Source: Bifidobacterium breve (lineage in GTDB: Bacteria > Actinomycetota > Actinomycetes > Nanopelagicales > Nanopelagicaceae). From it: a stretch of DNA of 64,000 bases. The translations under genes and the position numbers were made by a program. The notes under the pieces were generated by a model. It did not search any database and had not been told where the DNA came from. It was given only the letters and a program-made list of their open reading frames with translations. Positions 36,596 through 46,415 of the stretch are shown here, one piece after another (position 1 is the first letter of the stretch; every line of letters begins with the position of its first letter). The stretch covers positions 1-64,000 of the forward strand of contig CAMCYS010000007.1 of the NCBI GenBank assembly GCA_945885625.1. Direction: 5' to 3'.

Positions 36596-39457
36596 CTACT
36601 TCTTCTGCTTAGCTTTTCGATTATTTGCCAAAACCGCCGCCAAGAAAGTGCCGGTATAACTAGCTTTATTCTTGGCCACTTCTTCAGGGGTTCCTTCAGC
36701 AACCAAGGTACCGCCACGGAAGCCACCTTCAGGACCCATATCAATAACCCAGTCGGAAGATTTAATAACATCGAGATTATGCTCAATTACAACGACGGTA
36801 TTGCCGGTATCAACTAATCGGTTTAGCACGCCAAGTAACTTATTCACATCTTCAAAATGCAGGCCAGTAGTCGGCTCATCAAGAACATAGATGGTGCGAC
36901 CAGTAGAGCGACGTTGCAGCTCAGTTGCTAATTTAACGCGCTGCGCTTCACCGCCTGACAGAGTTGGCGCAGATTGACCAAGTCTCACATAGCCCAAGCC
37001 AACATCGCATAGCGTCTTTAGATATCGCGCAATGGTCGGTACAGATTCAAAGAAGGCACTCGCCTCTTCAATCGGCATATCTAATACATCTGAGATCGAT
37101 TTACCTTTGTAATGAACTTCTAGCGTCTCGCGGTTATAACGCGCCCCATGGCAGATTTCGCAAGGCACATAAACATCAGGTAAAAAGTTCATCTCGATGG
37201 TAATCGTGCCATCGCCTGAACAATTCTCGCAGCGGCCACCTTTAACGTTAAAGCTAAATCGGCCTTGCTGATATCCGCGAACCTTGGCTTCAGTGGTCTC
37301 GGCAAAGAGGGCCCGTACTTTGTCGAAAACGCCGGTGTAAGTAGCAGGGTTCGAACGCGGGGTGCGACCAATTGGCGACTGATCAACGTGAACTACTTTA
37401 TCTAATAAATCAATCCCGGTAATTGTGCGGTGACGACCAGGCACAATGCGAGCCCCATTTAGCTTATTGGCCAAAGTTGAATAAAGAATGTCATTAATCA
37501 GCGTTGATTTTCCGGAACCACTCACGCCAGTTACCGAGACAAAAACTCCGAGCGGAACGCTGACTTCAATATCCTTGAGATTATTTTCTTTAGCGCCCTT
37601 AATTGTTAGCTTGCGCTTGGCATCTATGGGCCTACGAACGCTGGGAATCTCAATGGCTTTGCGGCCAGATAAATAGGCACCTGTAATTGATTCAGGTGAA
37701 TTAATCAGATCTTGATAACTACCAGAGACAACTACATGTCCCCCATGCTCGCCAGCACCTGGCCCAATATCTACGACCCAATCGGCAGCTCGAATTGTTT
37801 CTTCATCATGTTCAACCACAATCAAGGTATTTCCCAGATCGCGCAATCGAGTTAGAGTCTCAATTAAACGCACATTGTCGCGCTGATGTAACCCAATAGA
37901 AGGCTCATCTAAAACATATAGAACGCCAACTAGCCCGGAGCCAATCTGAGTTGCTAAGCGAATGCGTTGAGCTTCACCACCTGAAAGGGTGGCTGCTGGG
38001 CGAGCTAGCGATAAATAGTCCAAACCAACATCAAGTAAGAAGCCAAGGCGTGCGTGAACTTCTTTCATTACTCGTTCTGCGATCTGAGCCTCGCGCTTAT
38101 TTAGTTCAATCTGCTTTAGAAAGGCAGCACAATCATTGATAGCCAATTCACAAATTTCGGCAATATTTTTGCCACCAATAGTTACGGCTAGCACCTCTGG
38201 CTTTAAGCGTGCACCCTCGCAAGTACCACAAGGGACTTCGCGCATGTAGGACTCATAACGCTCGCGACTAAATTCGCTATCTGTTTCGGAATGTTTGCGT
38301 TGTAGAAAAGGAATTACGCCCTCAAAGCCAGTTGAGTAGTTACGGGTGCGGCCGTATCTATTCTTATACTTCACATGAACTTTATGTTCGTGGCTGTTTA
38401 AGATCGCATTACGAGCTTTTTCAGAGATCTTCTTCCAGGGCACATCAAACTTGAAAGCCACTTCTTCAGATAGGCCCTCGAGTAAGTGCATAAAGTACTC
38501 ATTAACGTGACCTGATGACCATGGCGCGATAGCTCCTTCAGAGATGCTGATCGAATCATCTGGGATTACTAAGTCAATATCTACTTCTAATTTCGTACCG
38601 ATACCAGAGCAATCTGGACAGGCGCCAAAAGGCGAGTTAAATGAGAATGATCTTGGTTCAAGTTCTTCAAACGAAAGACTGCAATCATGACACGCTAGAT
38701 GCTCGCTGAAAATTCGTTCTTTATCGCCACCTTTGGCATCAACAAAATCTAGAATCACGATGCCCTGTGCTAAACGTAAGGCAGTTTCAATTGAATCAGT
38801 TAAGCGAGATTTGGATTCAGCTTTGGCAGTTAATCGATCAATTACCACCTCAATGCTGTGCTTCTCTTGCTTCTTTAACTTTGGCGCGTCAGAAAGGGCT
38901 ACGACTTCGCCATCGATGCGTGCACGGGAATAACCTTGGCTCATTAAATCTTGGAATAAATCTAAGAACTCTCCCTTACGAGCCCGCACCACTGGCGCCA
39001 GAACTTGGAACTTAGTTGTTGCCGGCATCGTCAAAATCTGATCAACAATTGCTTGCGGTGACTGTCTAGTAACTTCCTGGCCACACTTTGGGCAATGCGG
39101 ACGACCAGCTCGGGCAAAGAGCAGACGTAAGTAGTCATAAACCTCGGTAATTGTTCCAACAGTTGAGCGAGGATTTCGGTTAGTTGATTTCTGGTCAATT
39201 GAAACTGCTGGCGATAAACCTTCAATGAAATCAACATCGGGCTTATCCATTTGCCCCAAGAACTGACGGGCATAGGCCGAAAGGGACTCAACATAGCGAC
39301 GTTGGCCTTCAGCAAAGATAGTGTCGAAAGCAAGTGATGATTTTCCAGAGCCCGAGAGCCCAGTAAATACCACCAGCGAATTTCGGGGTAGCTCAATCGA
39401 GACATCTTTAAGGTTATGTTCGCGAGCACCGCGAACTACCAACTTATCAATGCTCAT
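36596..39457 (-). CDS. uvrA: UvrABC system protein A
   Basis: UvrA is the damage-recognising ATPase dimer. The 953-residue product has two ABC modules with Walker [21 protein letters not shown] (residues about 32-51) and [20 protein letters not shown] (about 640). It also has zinc-finger cysteines ([28 protein letters not shown]) and two LSGGEAQR signatures. It starts 3 bp after the uvrB stop. Confidence 0.97.
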   Translation of the reverse strand: MSIDKLVVRGAREHNLKDVSIELPRNSLVVFTGLSGSGKSSLAFDTIFAEGQRRYVESLSAYARQFLGQMDKPDVDFIEGLSPAVSIDQKSTNRNPRSTVGTITEVYDYLRLLFARAGRPHCPKCGQEVTRQSPQAIVDQILTMPATTKFQVLAPVVRARKGEFLDLFQDLMSQGYSRARIDGEVVALSDAPKLKKQEKHSIEVVIDRLTAKAESKSRLTDSIETALRLAQGIVILDFVDAKGGDKERIFSEHLACHDCSLSFEELEPRSFSFNSPFGACPDCSGIGTKLEVDIDLVIPDDSISISEGAIAPWSSGHVNEYFMHLLEGLSEEVAFKFDVPWKKISEKARNAILNSHEHKVHVKYKNRYGRTRNYSTGFEGVIPFLQRKHSETDSEFSRERYESYMREVPCGTCEGARLKPEVLAVTIGGKNIAEICELAINDCAAFLKQIELNKREAQIAERVMKEVHARLGFLLDVGLDYLSLARPAATLSGGEAQRIRLATQIGSGLVGVLYVLDEPSIGLHQRDNVRLIETLTRLRDLGNTLIVVEHDEETIRAADWVVDIGPGAGEHGGHVVVSGSYQDLINSPESITGAYLSGRKAIEIPSVRRPIDAKRKLTIKGAKENNLKDIEVSVPLGVFVSVTGVSGSGKSTLINDILYSTLANKLNGARIVPGRHRTITGIDLLDKVVHVDQSPIGRTPRSNPATYTGVFDKVRALFAETTEAKVRGYQQGRFSFNVKGGRCENCSGDGTITIEMNFLPDVYVPCEICHGARYNRETLEVHYKGKSISDVLDMPIEEASAFFESVPTIARYLKTLCDVGLGYVRLGQSAPTLSGGEAQRVKLATELQRRSTGRTIYVLDEPTTGLHFEDVNKLLGVLNRLVDTGNTVVVIEHNLDVIKSSDWVIDMGPEGGFRGGTLVAEGTPEEVAKNKASYTGTFLAAVLANNRKAKQKK

Positions 39458-39460
39458 TAA

Positions 39461-41539
39461 TTAGTGACCCGCTTCTTCCATATTTCGTAGCTCGCGCTTT
39501 AACTCTTTGAGCTCATCGCGCAGACGCGCAGCAAGCTCAAAATGCAGATCTGCTGCGGCGCAACGCATCTGATCGGTGAGCGACTCTATCAAGCCCATTA
39601 ACTCTTGTCGCGGCATGGACAGAATCGACTTGGTATGAAAACCAATAGCTGGAACACCAGATTTTGATTTCTTGCCAGTTGCCAATAACTGATCGCTATC
39701 TTCGCCTTCTTTAGTAATCAGGTCAGTAATATCTGAAATCTTCTTTCGCAGTGGTTGTGGGTCAACGCCACGTTCGAGGTTATAGGCAACTTGCTTTGCC
39801 CGACGACGATTAGTTTCATCGATTGCCTTGGCCATAGATTTAGTTATGTTGTCTGCGTACATATGAACTTCGCCCGAAACATTTCGAGCCGCACGACCGA
39901 TGGTCTGAATTAGCGAGGTCGCCGACCGCAAGAAGCCTTCTTTATCCGCATCAAGAATTGCCACTAAGGAAACTTCAGGTAGATCTAAACCTTCGCGCAG
40001 CAAGTTAATGCCGATCAAAACATCGTATTCGCCGTTGCGAAGTTCGCGCAACAGTTCAACCCGGCGCAAGGTATCTACCTCACTATGCAAGTAGCGAACT
40101 CGCACTCCCCTGCCCTGTAAGTAATCCGTTAAATCCTCAGACATCTTCTTGGTCAGTGTCGTAACTAGTACTCGCTCATTTAGCTCAGCTCGCTTATTAA
40201 TCTCAAGTAATAAATCATCAATCTGACCCTTAATTGGTTTGATAACAATCTGTGGATCGACCAAGCCGGTTGGCCTGATAACTTGCTCAACCACATCGTT
40301 TTCAACTTTACCTAATTCATATGGACCAGGTGTTGCTGAAAGAAAGACTTTCGGACCAACTCGCTCTAAGAACTCATTCCAGCGAAGTGGTCGGTTATCA
40401 AGCGCGCTTGGCAGGCGAAAACCATGCTCAACCAACGTGCGCTTACGAGATGCATCGCCTTCATACATGGCACCGATTTGCGGCACAGTTACATGGCTTT
40501 CATCGATTACCAGCAAGAAATCTTCCGGGAAGTAATCAAGTAAACAGTGCGGCGCTGAACCAGTAGTGCGACCATCTAGGTGACGAGAGTAGTTTTCAAT
40601 GCCAGAGCAGAAACCTAATTGCGCCATCATCTCTAGATCAAAGGTGGTGCGCATACGCAAACGTTGTGCTTCGAGAAGTTTGCCCTGTCGTTCGAAAATC
40701 TCTAATTGAACTGCGAGCTCGGCCTCGATGTCAGCAATAGCACGCTTTATTGTTTCGGGACCAGCTGCGTAGTGAGTTGCCGGAAATACATACATCTCGG
40801 TTTCATCGCGAATGATCTCGCCCGTTAACGGGTGCAGCGTTGTGATTCGCTCTATCTCATCGCCAAACATTTCGATGCGAAGCGCCAGTTCTTCATACAT
40901 CGGGATAATCTCAATGGTGTCGCCACGAACTCTAAACGTGCCACGTTCAAAAGCCATGTCATTTCGTTTGTATTGAATATCTACAAAACGGCGAAGCAAG
41001 GTATTGCGGTCTATTTCGTCGCCTACCTTGAGCTGAATCATGCGATCTACATATTCCTGTGGTGTACCCAGACCGTAGATACAAGAGACGGTAGCGACCA
41101 CAATTACATCGCGCCGAGTAAGTAATGAGTTTGTTGCTGAGTGGCGCAACCGTTCTACTTCATCATTTACGCTGGAATCTTTTTCAATAAAGGTATCGGT
41201 TTGCGGAACATATGCTTCAGGCTGGTAGTAGTCGTAGTACGAAACAAAGTACTCAACGGCATTATTTGGTAGTAACTCTTTGAACTCATTAGCCAGTTGC
41301 GCAGCTAAAAGCTTATTTGGAGCCAAGACCAAGGTAGGGCGCTGAAGTTTTTCGACCAGCCAAGCTGTGGTTGCAGACTTTCCAGTACCGGTTGCTCCCA
41401 AGAGAACTACATCTTGAACACCGTCATTGATGCGACGGGCAATTTCTTCAATCGCTACTGGCTGATCACCAGCGGGCACATAATCACTGATAACTTGAAA
41501 TGGGCTGACTTTGCGCTGTAGGTCACTGACCGGGCGCAT
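39461..41539 (-). CDS. uvrB: UvrABC system protein B
   Basis: UvrB is the helicase-like damage-verification subunit. The 692-residue protein has Walker [17 protein letters not shown], the beta-hairpin segment [20 protein letters not shown], the helicase motif [11 protein letters not shown], and motifs V/VI around [20 protein letters not shown] and [11 protein letters not shown]-terminal UVR motif ([18 protein letters not shown]) contacts UvrC. Its ATG directly abuts the coaE stop. Confidence 0.97.
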   Translation of the reverse strand: MRPVSDLQRKVSPFQVISDYVPAGDQPVAIEEIARRINDGVQDVVLLGATGTGKSATTAWLVEKLQRPTLVLAPNKLLAAQLANEFKELLPNNAVEYFVSYYDYYQPEAYVPQTDTFIEKDSSVNDEVERLRHSATNSLLTRRDVIVVATVSCIYGLGTPQEYVDRMIQLKVGDEIDRNTLLRRFVDIQYKRNDMAFERGTFRVRGDTIEIIPMYEELALRIEMFGDEIERITTLHPLTGEIIRDETEMYVFPATHYAAGPETIKRAIADIEAELAVQLEIFERQGKLLEAQRLRMRTTFDLEMMAQLGFCSGIENYSRHLDGRTTGSAPHCLLDYFPEDFLLVIDESHVTVPQIGAMYEGDASRKRTLVEHGFRLPSALDNRPLRWNEFLERVGPKVFLSATPGPYELGKVENDVVEQVIRPTGLVDPQIVIKPIKGQIDDLLLEINKRAELNERVLVTTLTKKMSEDLTDYLQGRGVRVRYLHSEVDTLRRVELLRELRNGEYDVLIGINLLREGLDLPEVSLVAILDADKEGFLRSATSLIQTIGRAARNVSGEVHMYADNITKSMAKAIDETNRRRAKQVAYNLERGVDPQPLRKKISDITDLITKEGEDSDQLLATGKKSKSGVPAIGFHTKSILSMPRQELMGLIESLTDQMRCAAADLHFELAARLRDELKELKRELRNMEEAGH

Positions 41540-42145
41540 TTATTTACCGTGGTTCTTAGCTAGCGGCAGAATTACGCTCTGCCAAATCTCTTCTACTTGA
41601 CGCAACAGCGAGTCTTGATCACCATCATTCTCAATTACTAAATCACAATAAGAAACGCGCTCTTCACGTGATGCCTGGGCCGCCATACGCCCAACTATTT
41701 CATGAGTCGCAAGCCCGCGCTCTTTCAACCGCTTAGTGCGCGTCTCTACATCTGCTTCAACTGTAATTGAATAATCAAAACGGTCGCCAGATTTAGATTC
41801 GACTAATAACGGGATCTCATAAATTACAACTGCATCAAGTGGTAGAGACTTCTTTGCTTCTTCGAATAACCGCTTTACCTCAGGGTGGATAATTGACTCT
41901 AAATTAGCTTTGACAGTTGGATCTGCAAAAATGATTTCGCCCAATTTACGTCGATCAATATCGCCATCTTTAAGAATTTGATCGCCAAATGTAGTAACTA
42001 CTTCATCAAAGCCTTTACTGCCTCGCTCTATTGCGGCCCGCGCTAATTGATCAGCATCAAAAACGTAAGACCCTAACTGATGGAAATACTTGGCAACATG
42101 GGATTTCCCAGCACCAATTCCACCAGTTAGGGCCACGATTAACAT
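41540..42145 (-). CDS. coaE: Dephospho-CoA kinase
   Basis: CoaE phosphorylates dephospho-CoA, the last step of coenzyme A synthesis. The 201-residue P-loop kinase has GGIGAGKSHVAKYFHQLG at the N-terminus, DADQLAR, the lid region (TRTKRLKERGLATHEIVGRM) and a C-terminal VIENDGD segment. In mycobacteria coaE is fused to or next to an extra domain; here only the kinase domain is present. It lies between rpsA and uvrB, a conserved order. Confidence 0.95.
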   Translation of the reverse strand: MLIVALTGGIGAGKSHVAKYFHQLGSYVFDADQLARAAIERGSKGFDEVVTTFGDQILKDGDIDRRKLGEIIFADPTVKANLESIIHPEVKRLFEEAKKSLPLDAVVIYEIPLLVESKSGDRFDYSITVEADVETRTKRLKERGLATHEIVGRMAAQASREERVSYCDLVIENDGDQDSLLRQVEEIWQSVILPLAKNHGK

Positions 42146-42176
42146 CGAGATTACTAACTGCTAACTAGAAGCTAAG

Positions 42177-43607
42177 TTATTCAGCAGACTCAGTTGTTAC
42201 TTCAGCTGATGGTGTCTCTGAAGTGTATGAGGTTGCCGAGTCAGAAGAAGAGTCAGCAGCTGGTTCGGCTGCAGCATCTGCTGCCTTAGCTTCGGCCTTC
42301 TGCTTCTTGTGAGCTAGAAAGCGCTCTTGGGCAAGAGCATATTGTGCTTCCCACTCAATACGCTGAGTGTCATAGCCAGGCTTCCACTCTTGAGTATCAG
42401 CATCAAAACCTTCTGGATAAATGAAGTTTCCTTCAGCATCGTAACGAGCAGCCATTCCGTACTGAGTTGGATCGAAAGCCTCGATTTCAACTTCGTGTCC
42501 TTCATTAGCTTGCTTCAATGAAAGCGAGATACGACGACGCTCTAGGTCGATATCGATAATCTTTACAAATAGTTCGTCATCAACTTGAACTACCTGCTCA
42601 GGGATCTCAACGTGACGCTCTGCTAGCTCTGAGATGTGAACTAAGCCTTCGATTCCTTCGTGTACACGAATGAACGCACCGAATGGAACTAACTTAGTTA
42701 CAACACCCGGAACAACCTGTGCGATTGTGTGAGTGCGAGCAAATGCCTGCCATGGATCTTCTTGAGTTGCCTTAAGTGAAAGCGAAACGCGCTCGCGCTC
42801 GAAATCTACTTCTAGAACTTCAACAGTTACTTCGTCGCCAACTTCAACCACCTCTGAAGGGTGATCGATGTGCTTCCAGGAAAGCTCTGAAACGTGAACC
42901 AAACCATCGACGCCACCAAGATCAACGAAGGCGCCGAAGTTAACGATTGATGAAACCACACCATCGCGTACTTGACCCTTTTGTAGTTGATTTAGGAATG
43001 TTGTGCGTGACTCTGATTGAGTCTGCTCTAGGTATGCACGACGTGAAAGAACAACGTTGTTGCGGTTCTTATCAAGCTCGATAATGCGACATTCAACTTC
43101 CTTGCCAATGTAAGGAGTTAGATCGCGCACGCGACGCATTTCAACGAGTGAAGCTGGCAAGAAGCCGCGTAGACCGATATCAACGATCAAGCCACCCTTA
43201 ACAACTTCAATAACCATGCCGACGACAACTTCGTCGCGCTCTTTCTTGCCTTCAATATCTCCCCAGGCGCGTTCGTACTGTGCGCGCTTCTTAGAAAGAA
43301 TTGTGCGGCCTTCTTTATCTTCCTTCTGTAAAACTAAAGCTTCAACTTTTTCGCCAACTTTAACGATCTCTGATGGATCTAGGTCGTGGCGGATTGAGAG
43401 TTCGCGGGCAGGAATTACGCCTTCAGTCTTGTATCCGATATCAACAAGTACTTCGTCGCGATCTACTTGAACGATTGTTCCGGTAACTAAGTCGCCGTCA
43501 TTGAAATTTCTAATTGTGCCTTCGATCGCGGCTAGGAAATCAGCGGCTGATCCGATGTCATTTACTGCAATTACTGGTGATGCTGCTTTTGTTGATGAGG
43601 TAATCAA
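42177..43607 (-). CDS. rpsA: 30S ribosomal protein S1
   Basis: S1 helps the 30S subunit bind mRNA. The 476-residue product has four S1 RNA-binding repeats (about residues 32-105, 118-185, 200-275, 285-360; for example VVSSIVNFGAFVDLGGVDGL). It ends in an Ala/Glu/Ser-rich acidic tail. I choose TTG 43607 because GGAG lies 4 bases upstream and the product (M)ITSSTKAASPVIAVNDIG lines up with other actinobacterial S1 proteins. The longer frame to 43694 runs through the promoter. Confidence 0.94.
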   Translation of the reverse strand: MITSSTKAASPVIAVNDIGSAADFLAAIEGTIRNFNDGDLVTGTIVQVDRDEVLVDIGYKTEGVIPARELSIRHDLDPSEIVKVGEKVEALVLQKEDKEGRTILSKKRAQYERAWGDIEGKKERDEVVVGMVIEVVKGGLIVDIGLRGFLPASLVEMRRVRDLTPYIGKEVECRIIELDKNRNNVVLSRRAYLEQTQSESRTTFLNQLQKGQVRDGVVSSIVNFGAFVDLGGVDGLVHVSELSWKHIDHPSEVVEVGDEVTVEVLEVDFERERVSLSLKATQEDPWQAFARTHTIAQVVPGVVTKLVPFGAFIRVHEGIEGLVHISELAERHVEIPEQVVQVDDELFVKIIDIDLERRRISLSLKQANEGHEVEIEAFDPTQYGMAARYDAEGNFIYPEGFDADTQEWKPGYDTQRIEWEAQYALAQERFLAHKKQKAEAKAADAAAEPAADSSSDSATSYTSETPSAEVTTESAE

Positions 43608-43664
43608 GTTGCTCCGTAGGGACAGATGAGTAGTAGTTCGAGTCGACCGGTTGGCCGAAAGGTA

Positions 43665-43694
43665 AGGGTAAGGGTGAGGCCGCAATGGGGTCAA
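43665..43694 (-). promoter_or_regulatory. rpsA promoter
   Basis: On the minus strand TTGACC (43689-43694), an 18-base spacer and TACCCT (43665-43670) lie upstream of the rpsA TTG start, leaving a leader of about 50 bases that contains the ribosome binding site. The -35 hexamer is identical to those of both rrn promoters in this window. Confidence 0.6.
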
Positions 43695-43737
43695 TTCGCG
43701 CTCAATCTACCCACAGTTGAGATACAAGATCGATAGT

Positions 43738-44976
43738 ATGGGCCACTTAATGAAGCGTTATCTAGAAGTACTAGCCCTGCCTCACGTCTGGACTTTGGTC
43801 TTGGCTTCATTTCCCGCACGACTTTCCTACGGCATGATCGGCCTGGGCATCTTCTTTAAAGTTCAACGTGAAACTGGTTCAGTTGCTTTCGCCGGACTAG
43901 CCATCGGTTTAAATTCTATTGGCGGATCCCTCACAGCTGGCTTTCGTGGCTATTTAATCGATAGATACGGTCAAAGTTGGCCACTTCGCATTTTCGTACC
44001 AAGTTACGCCGCCATGATTTTGGCGGTAAATATGTCAGAGTCCAAAACTTTTCTCTTAGTGATGGCAACCATCATGGGTGTCACCGCTCCCCCAATCAAT
44101 CTTTCAATTCGCCCCCTCTGGAAAACAGTTGTCTCTGGCACTCAACTTCGAACTGCCTACGCAATTGATACGTCGATGATGAATACCGCTACCGTTATCG
44201 GGCCAGTAGTTGCAACAACACTTGCTCTCTCATCTCATCCGGGAAGTGCACTTGCTGTTGCTTCGGCCTTGATGTTAATTGGCGGCACCGCAATTATGGT
44301 TTCGCAAGTTTCCCGTAATTGGAAACCAGAAGTTAAAGATAAAGGGCAGCAATCACTATGGCGCAACCCAGCCCTGCGACTTCTAATGCTGGAAGGTTCC
44401 TTCATAGGTTTCGGTTGGGGCATCTTCAACGTGGCAGTTCCGGCATTTGCCACCCTTGAGAAAGTTCCTAATCGAACTGCTTGGGTGTTTGCCGCAATGG
44501 GAATTGCCAGCATTGCTGGTGGCTTGATTGCGGGCACTCTTTCGCGTCGTACTTCTTCGCTAACTGCACTCAGACGAACTTATCTGATCTGGTTCATAGT
44601 CTCGCTGCCCATGGCCTTCACCTACCCAGGTTGGTCGATGGTGATCGGCGGTGCTTTCTTAGGTTTCGTAGGGGGTGCGATTCAAGTTTTCTATTGGGAA
44701 GTTATGGAAGCAGTTCGCCCTAAAGGTTCAGCAACTTCCTATATGGGATTACTTTGGAGCGTTGAAGGAACGATCATGGCACTCGGATCAGCAATCGGTG
44801 GTTTGCTCTGCGAAACAATAGGTGCGCAAATTACGCTTTCAATAACTTCGATATGTATCGCACTTGGTTGTATCTTCTTAACTATCGGAAAGCCACGCCT
44901 AATGGCAGCCAATAGAATTCCAACCGAAGAAGAACATTTACTCGCAATGGAAGATAACTCACCAACGACTAAGTAA
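43738..44976 (+). CDS. Major facilitator superfamily permease
   Basis: This 412-residue membrane protein has about twelve hydrophobic segments. MFS features include the loop after helix 2 with YLIDRYGQ (an RxxxDRxG-like motif A) and an equivalent second-half loop (GTLSRRTSSLTALRRTYL). It resembles drug/solute efflux permeases, but no substrate can be inferred. ATG 43738 (MGHLMKRYLEVL) is preferred over the upstream TTG 43717; a third start at ATG 43750 is possible. It is divergent from rpsA and convergent with the protease gene 18 bp away. Confidence 0.85.
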   Translation: MGHLMKRYLEVLALPHVWTLVLASFPARLSYGMIGLGIFFKVQRETGSVAFAGLAIGLNSIGGSLTAGFRGYLIDRYGQSWPLRIFVPSYAAMILAVNMSESKTFLLVMATIMGVTAPPINLSIRPLWKTVVSGTQLRTAYAIDTSMMNTATVIGPVVATTLALSSHPGSALAVASALMLIGGTAIMVSQVSRNWKPEVKDKGQQSLWRNPALRLLMLEGSFIGFGWGIFNVAVPAFATLEKVPNRTAWVFAAMGIASIAGGLIAGTLSRRTSSLTALRRTYLIWFIVSLPMAFTYPGWSMVIGGAFLGFVGGAIQVFYWEVMEAVRPKGSATSYMGLLWSVEGTIMALGSAIGGLLCETIGAQITLSITSICIALGCIFLTIGKPRLMAANRIPTEEEHLLAMEDNSPTTK

Positions 44977-44994
44977 TGATTGGTGATCAGAGGT

Positions 44995-46320
44995 CTAACA
45001 ACCTTTCGGCTTTGGCTTTACTTTACATATCGCAGTCAGTTTCTTACTCGCAACAGTAAGTGATGACTGCAGAGATTTAATCTTTGTATTCAGGGCTGCT
45101 ACTTCATTCCGAAGCGTGCTTGCTGAGTTCTCAGCAGCCAACTTTGCCTCATCAGCCAATTTAGCTTTCAACTCTGCTTCTATAGAGAGCTTGAGAGTGG
45201 TGGCGGCATCTGAATCGGACTTGACCTTAGCTTCACGTGCTAATTGAGCGTCTGAATCTGATTTTTCCTTCGCCTCTAAGGCTAACTTTGCTTCAGAATC
45301 TGATTTTTCCTTCGCCTCTAAGGCTAACTTTGCTTCAGAGTCTGATTTCGATTGATTTTCCAAAGCTGCTCTTGTGGCTAATTCTGCTTTTGCTAGGGAT
45401 TCTTTTGCGTTTTTAAGATCAGTATCAGATTGCAGTAGAGCAGAATCGCTTTTATTACTTGCTTCAACGGCTGAAGCGAAAGCCAAGTTTGCATATTTAG
45501 TAATTAAAGTTACCAATGTGTAGTAATTACCACTGAACTTAAGGCTGCACTCAGGACCAACTGTCGCATTTGCGCCACCAGTAATTACGCCAACTAAGTA
45601 AAGTTTCGTTAATGTACTCACGATTACTGGGCCACCGCTATCGCCTGAACAAGCACTCGATGTAGGACTTTTTAGGTAGACAGAATTCTTAAGAGTTGTT
45701 GGCTTAAAATCAAAATTCATTGTTGTTGTTTTTGGCTTAAGAGACATATCCCCCTCAAAAACCGTCAGTCCATAGCCATAAATTCTTACCGCAGATTTGT
45801 TTGCAATAAATGACTCAGTTTCTTCATCTGAAGCGATCGTAATGTTTGATGTGAGCACAAGTGCCTTCTCCAAAACAATAAACGCAACATCGTTATCTAC
45901 CACAATATCGCTAGAAGAATAATAAGTAGAGGTTACTTTTATCGATGATGCTTTATATTGTTCATAGATCGCACGACTTTCAGCTGCATCGTTTGTGTTT
46001 TCTAGAATTCTGCCACCGACCTTGCCATCTACTGTGAGAATCTTGAAGGAAGCTCCAGCAGGTGCAACCCATACGTTCTTTGCAAGTAAACCAGTTTCAT
46101 CTTCTGTTACACAGTGCGCAGCTGTAACAACTATACGTGGAGCGACTAGAGCGCCCGAGCAGCTCGCATAACGCTTGCCATCGGAATATTCCTTTATTAC
46201 GCTCACCACATTCGGTGTGCCAACAGCATCGACGCCGTTATAGATTGCAAAAACAGGCGCAATAGGCAGAAGGAGAGTTGAAAGCAGAACAAGTACAAGT
46301 GTTTTGACAATGAGCTTCAT
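44995..46320 (-). CDS. Secreted trypsin-like serine protease with coiled-coil tail
   Basis: This 441-residue protein begins with a Sec signal peptide (KTLVLVLLSTLLLPIAPVFA, cleavage after about residue 25). A chymotrypsin-fold (S1) domain follows, with the triad His in VVTAAHCVTEDE, Asp in DNDVAFIVLE and Ser in CSGDSGGPVIV. From about residue 285 an Ala/Lys/Glu/Ser-rich heptad-like coiled coil contains tandem copies of a 14-residue unit (KSDSEAKLALEAKE). A C-terminal Lys-rich end with two cysteines (AICKVKPKPKGC) closes the protein. It is probably released or tethered outside the cell. TAGCCT 6 bases before ATG 46320 suggests a leaderless mRNA. The substrate is unknown. Confidence 0.88.
   Translation of the reverse strand: MKLIVKTLVLVLLSTLLLPIAPVFAIYNGVDAVGTPNVVSVIKEYSDGKRYASCSGALVAPRIVVTAAHCVTEDETGLLAKNVWVAPAGASFKILTVDGKVGGRILENTNDAAESRAIYEQYKASSIKVTSTYYSSSDIVVDNDVAFIVLEKALVLTSNITIASDEETESFIANKSAVRIYGYGLTVFEGDMSLKPKTTTMNFDFKPTTLKNSVYLKSPTSSACSGDSGGPVIVSTLTKLYLVGVITGGANATVGPECSLKFSGNYYTLVTLITKYANLAFASAVEASNKSDSALLQSDTDLKNAKESLAKAELATRAALENQSKSDSEAKLALEAKEKSDSEAKLALEAKEKSDSDAQLAREAKVKSDSDAATTLKLSIEAELKAKLADEAKLAAENSASTLRNEVAALNTKIKSLQSSLTVASKKLTAICKVKPKPKGC
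45255..45338 (-). repeat. 42-bp in-frame tandem repeat in the protease gene
   Basis: Two identical 42-bp copies (45255-45296 and 45297-45338) encode the 14-residue coiled-coil unit. A partly degenerate third copy follows on the higher-coordinate side (45339 on), and related units lie at lower coordinates. The nucleotide identity points to recent duplication by slippage or recombination and to length variation among strains. Confidence 0.85.
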
Positions 46321-46326
46321 AAGTTA

Positions 46327-46332
46327 AGGCTA
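46327..46332 (-). promoter_or_regulatory. Candidate -10 of the leaderless protease transcript
   Basis: TAGCCT ends 6 bases before the protease ATG and no ribosome binding site is visible. The rest of the 95-bp spacer behind polA holds a short CCGTC/GACGG repeat and a T-run, at best a weak terminator for polA. Confidence 0.45.
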
Positions 46333-46415
46333 GTTGATTTAGGCAAAATATCTAGGTCTTAGTATCAACACTGATTACGGTGAATTAAAAACCCCTGGTA
46401 CCGTCTGACGGCTAA

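Noticed and set aside
45255-45400. 42-bp tandem repeats as a CRISPR array or satellite
   Set aside because: The copies are contiguous with no spacers, stay in frame and encode a regular coiled-coil unit.
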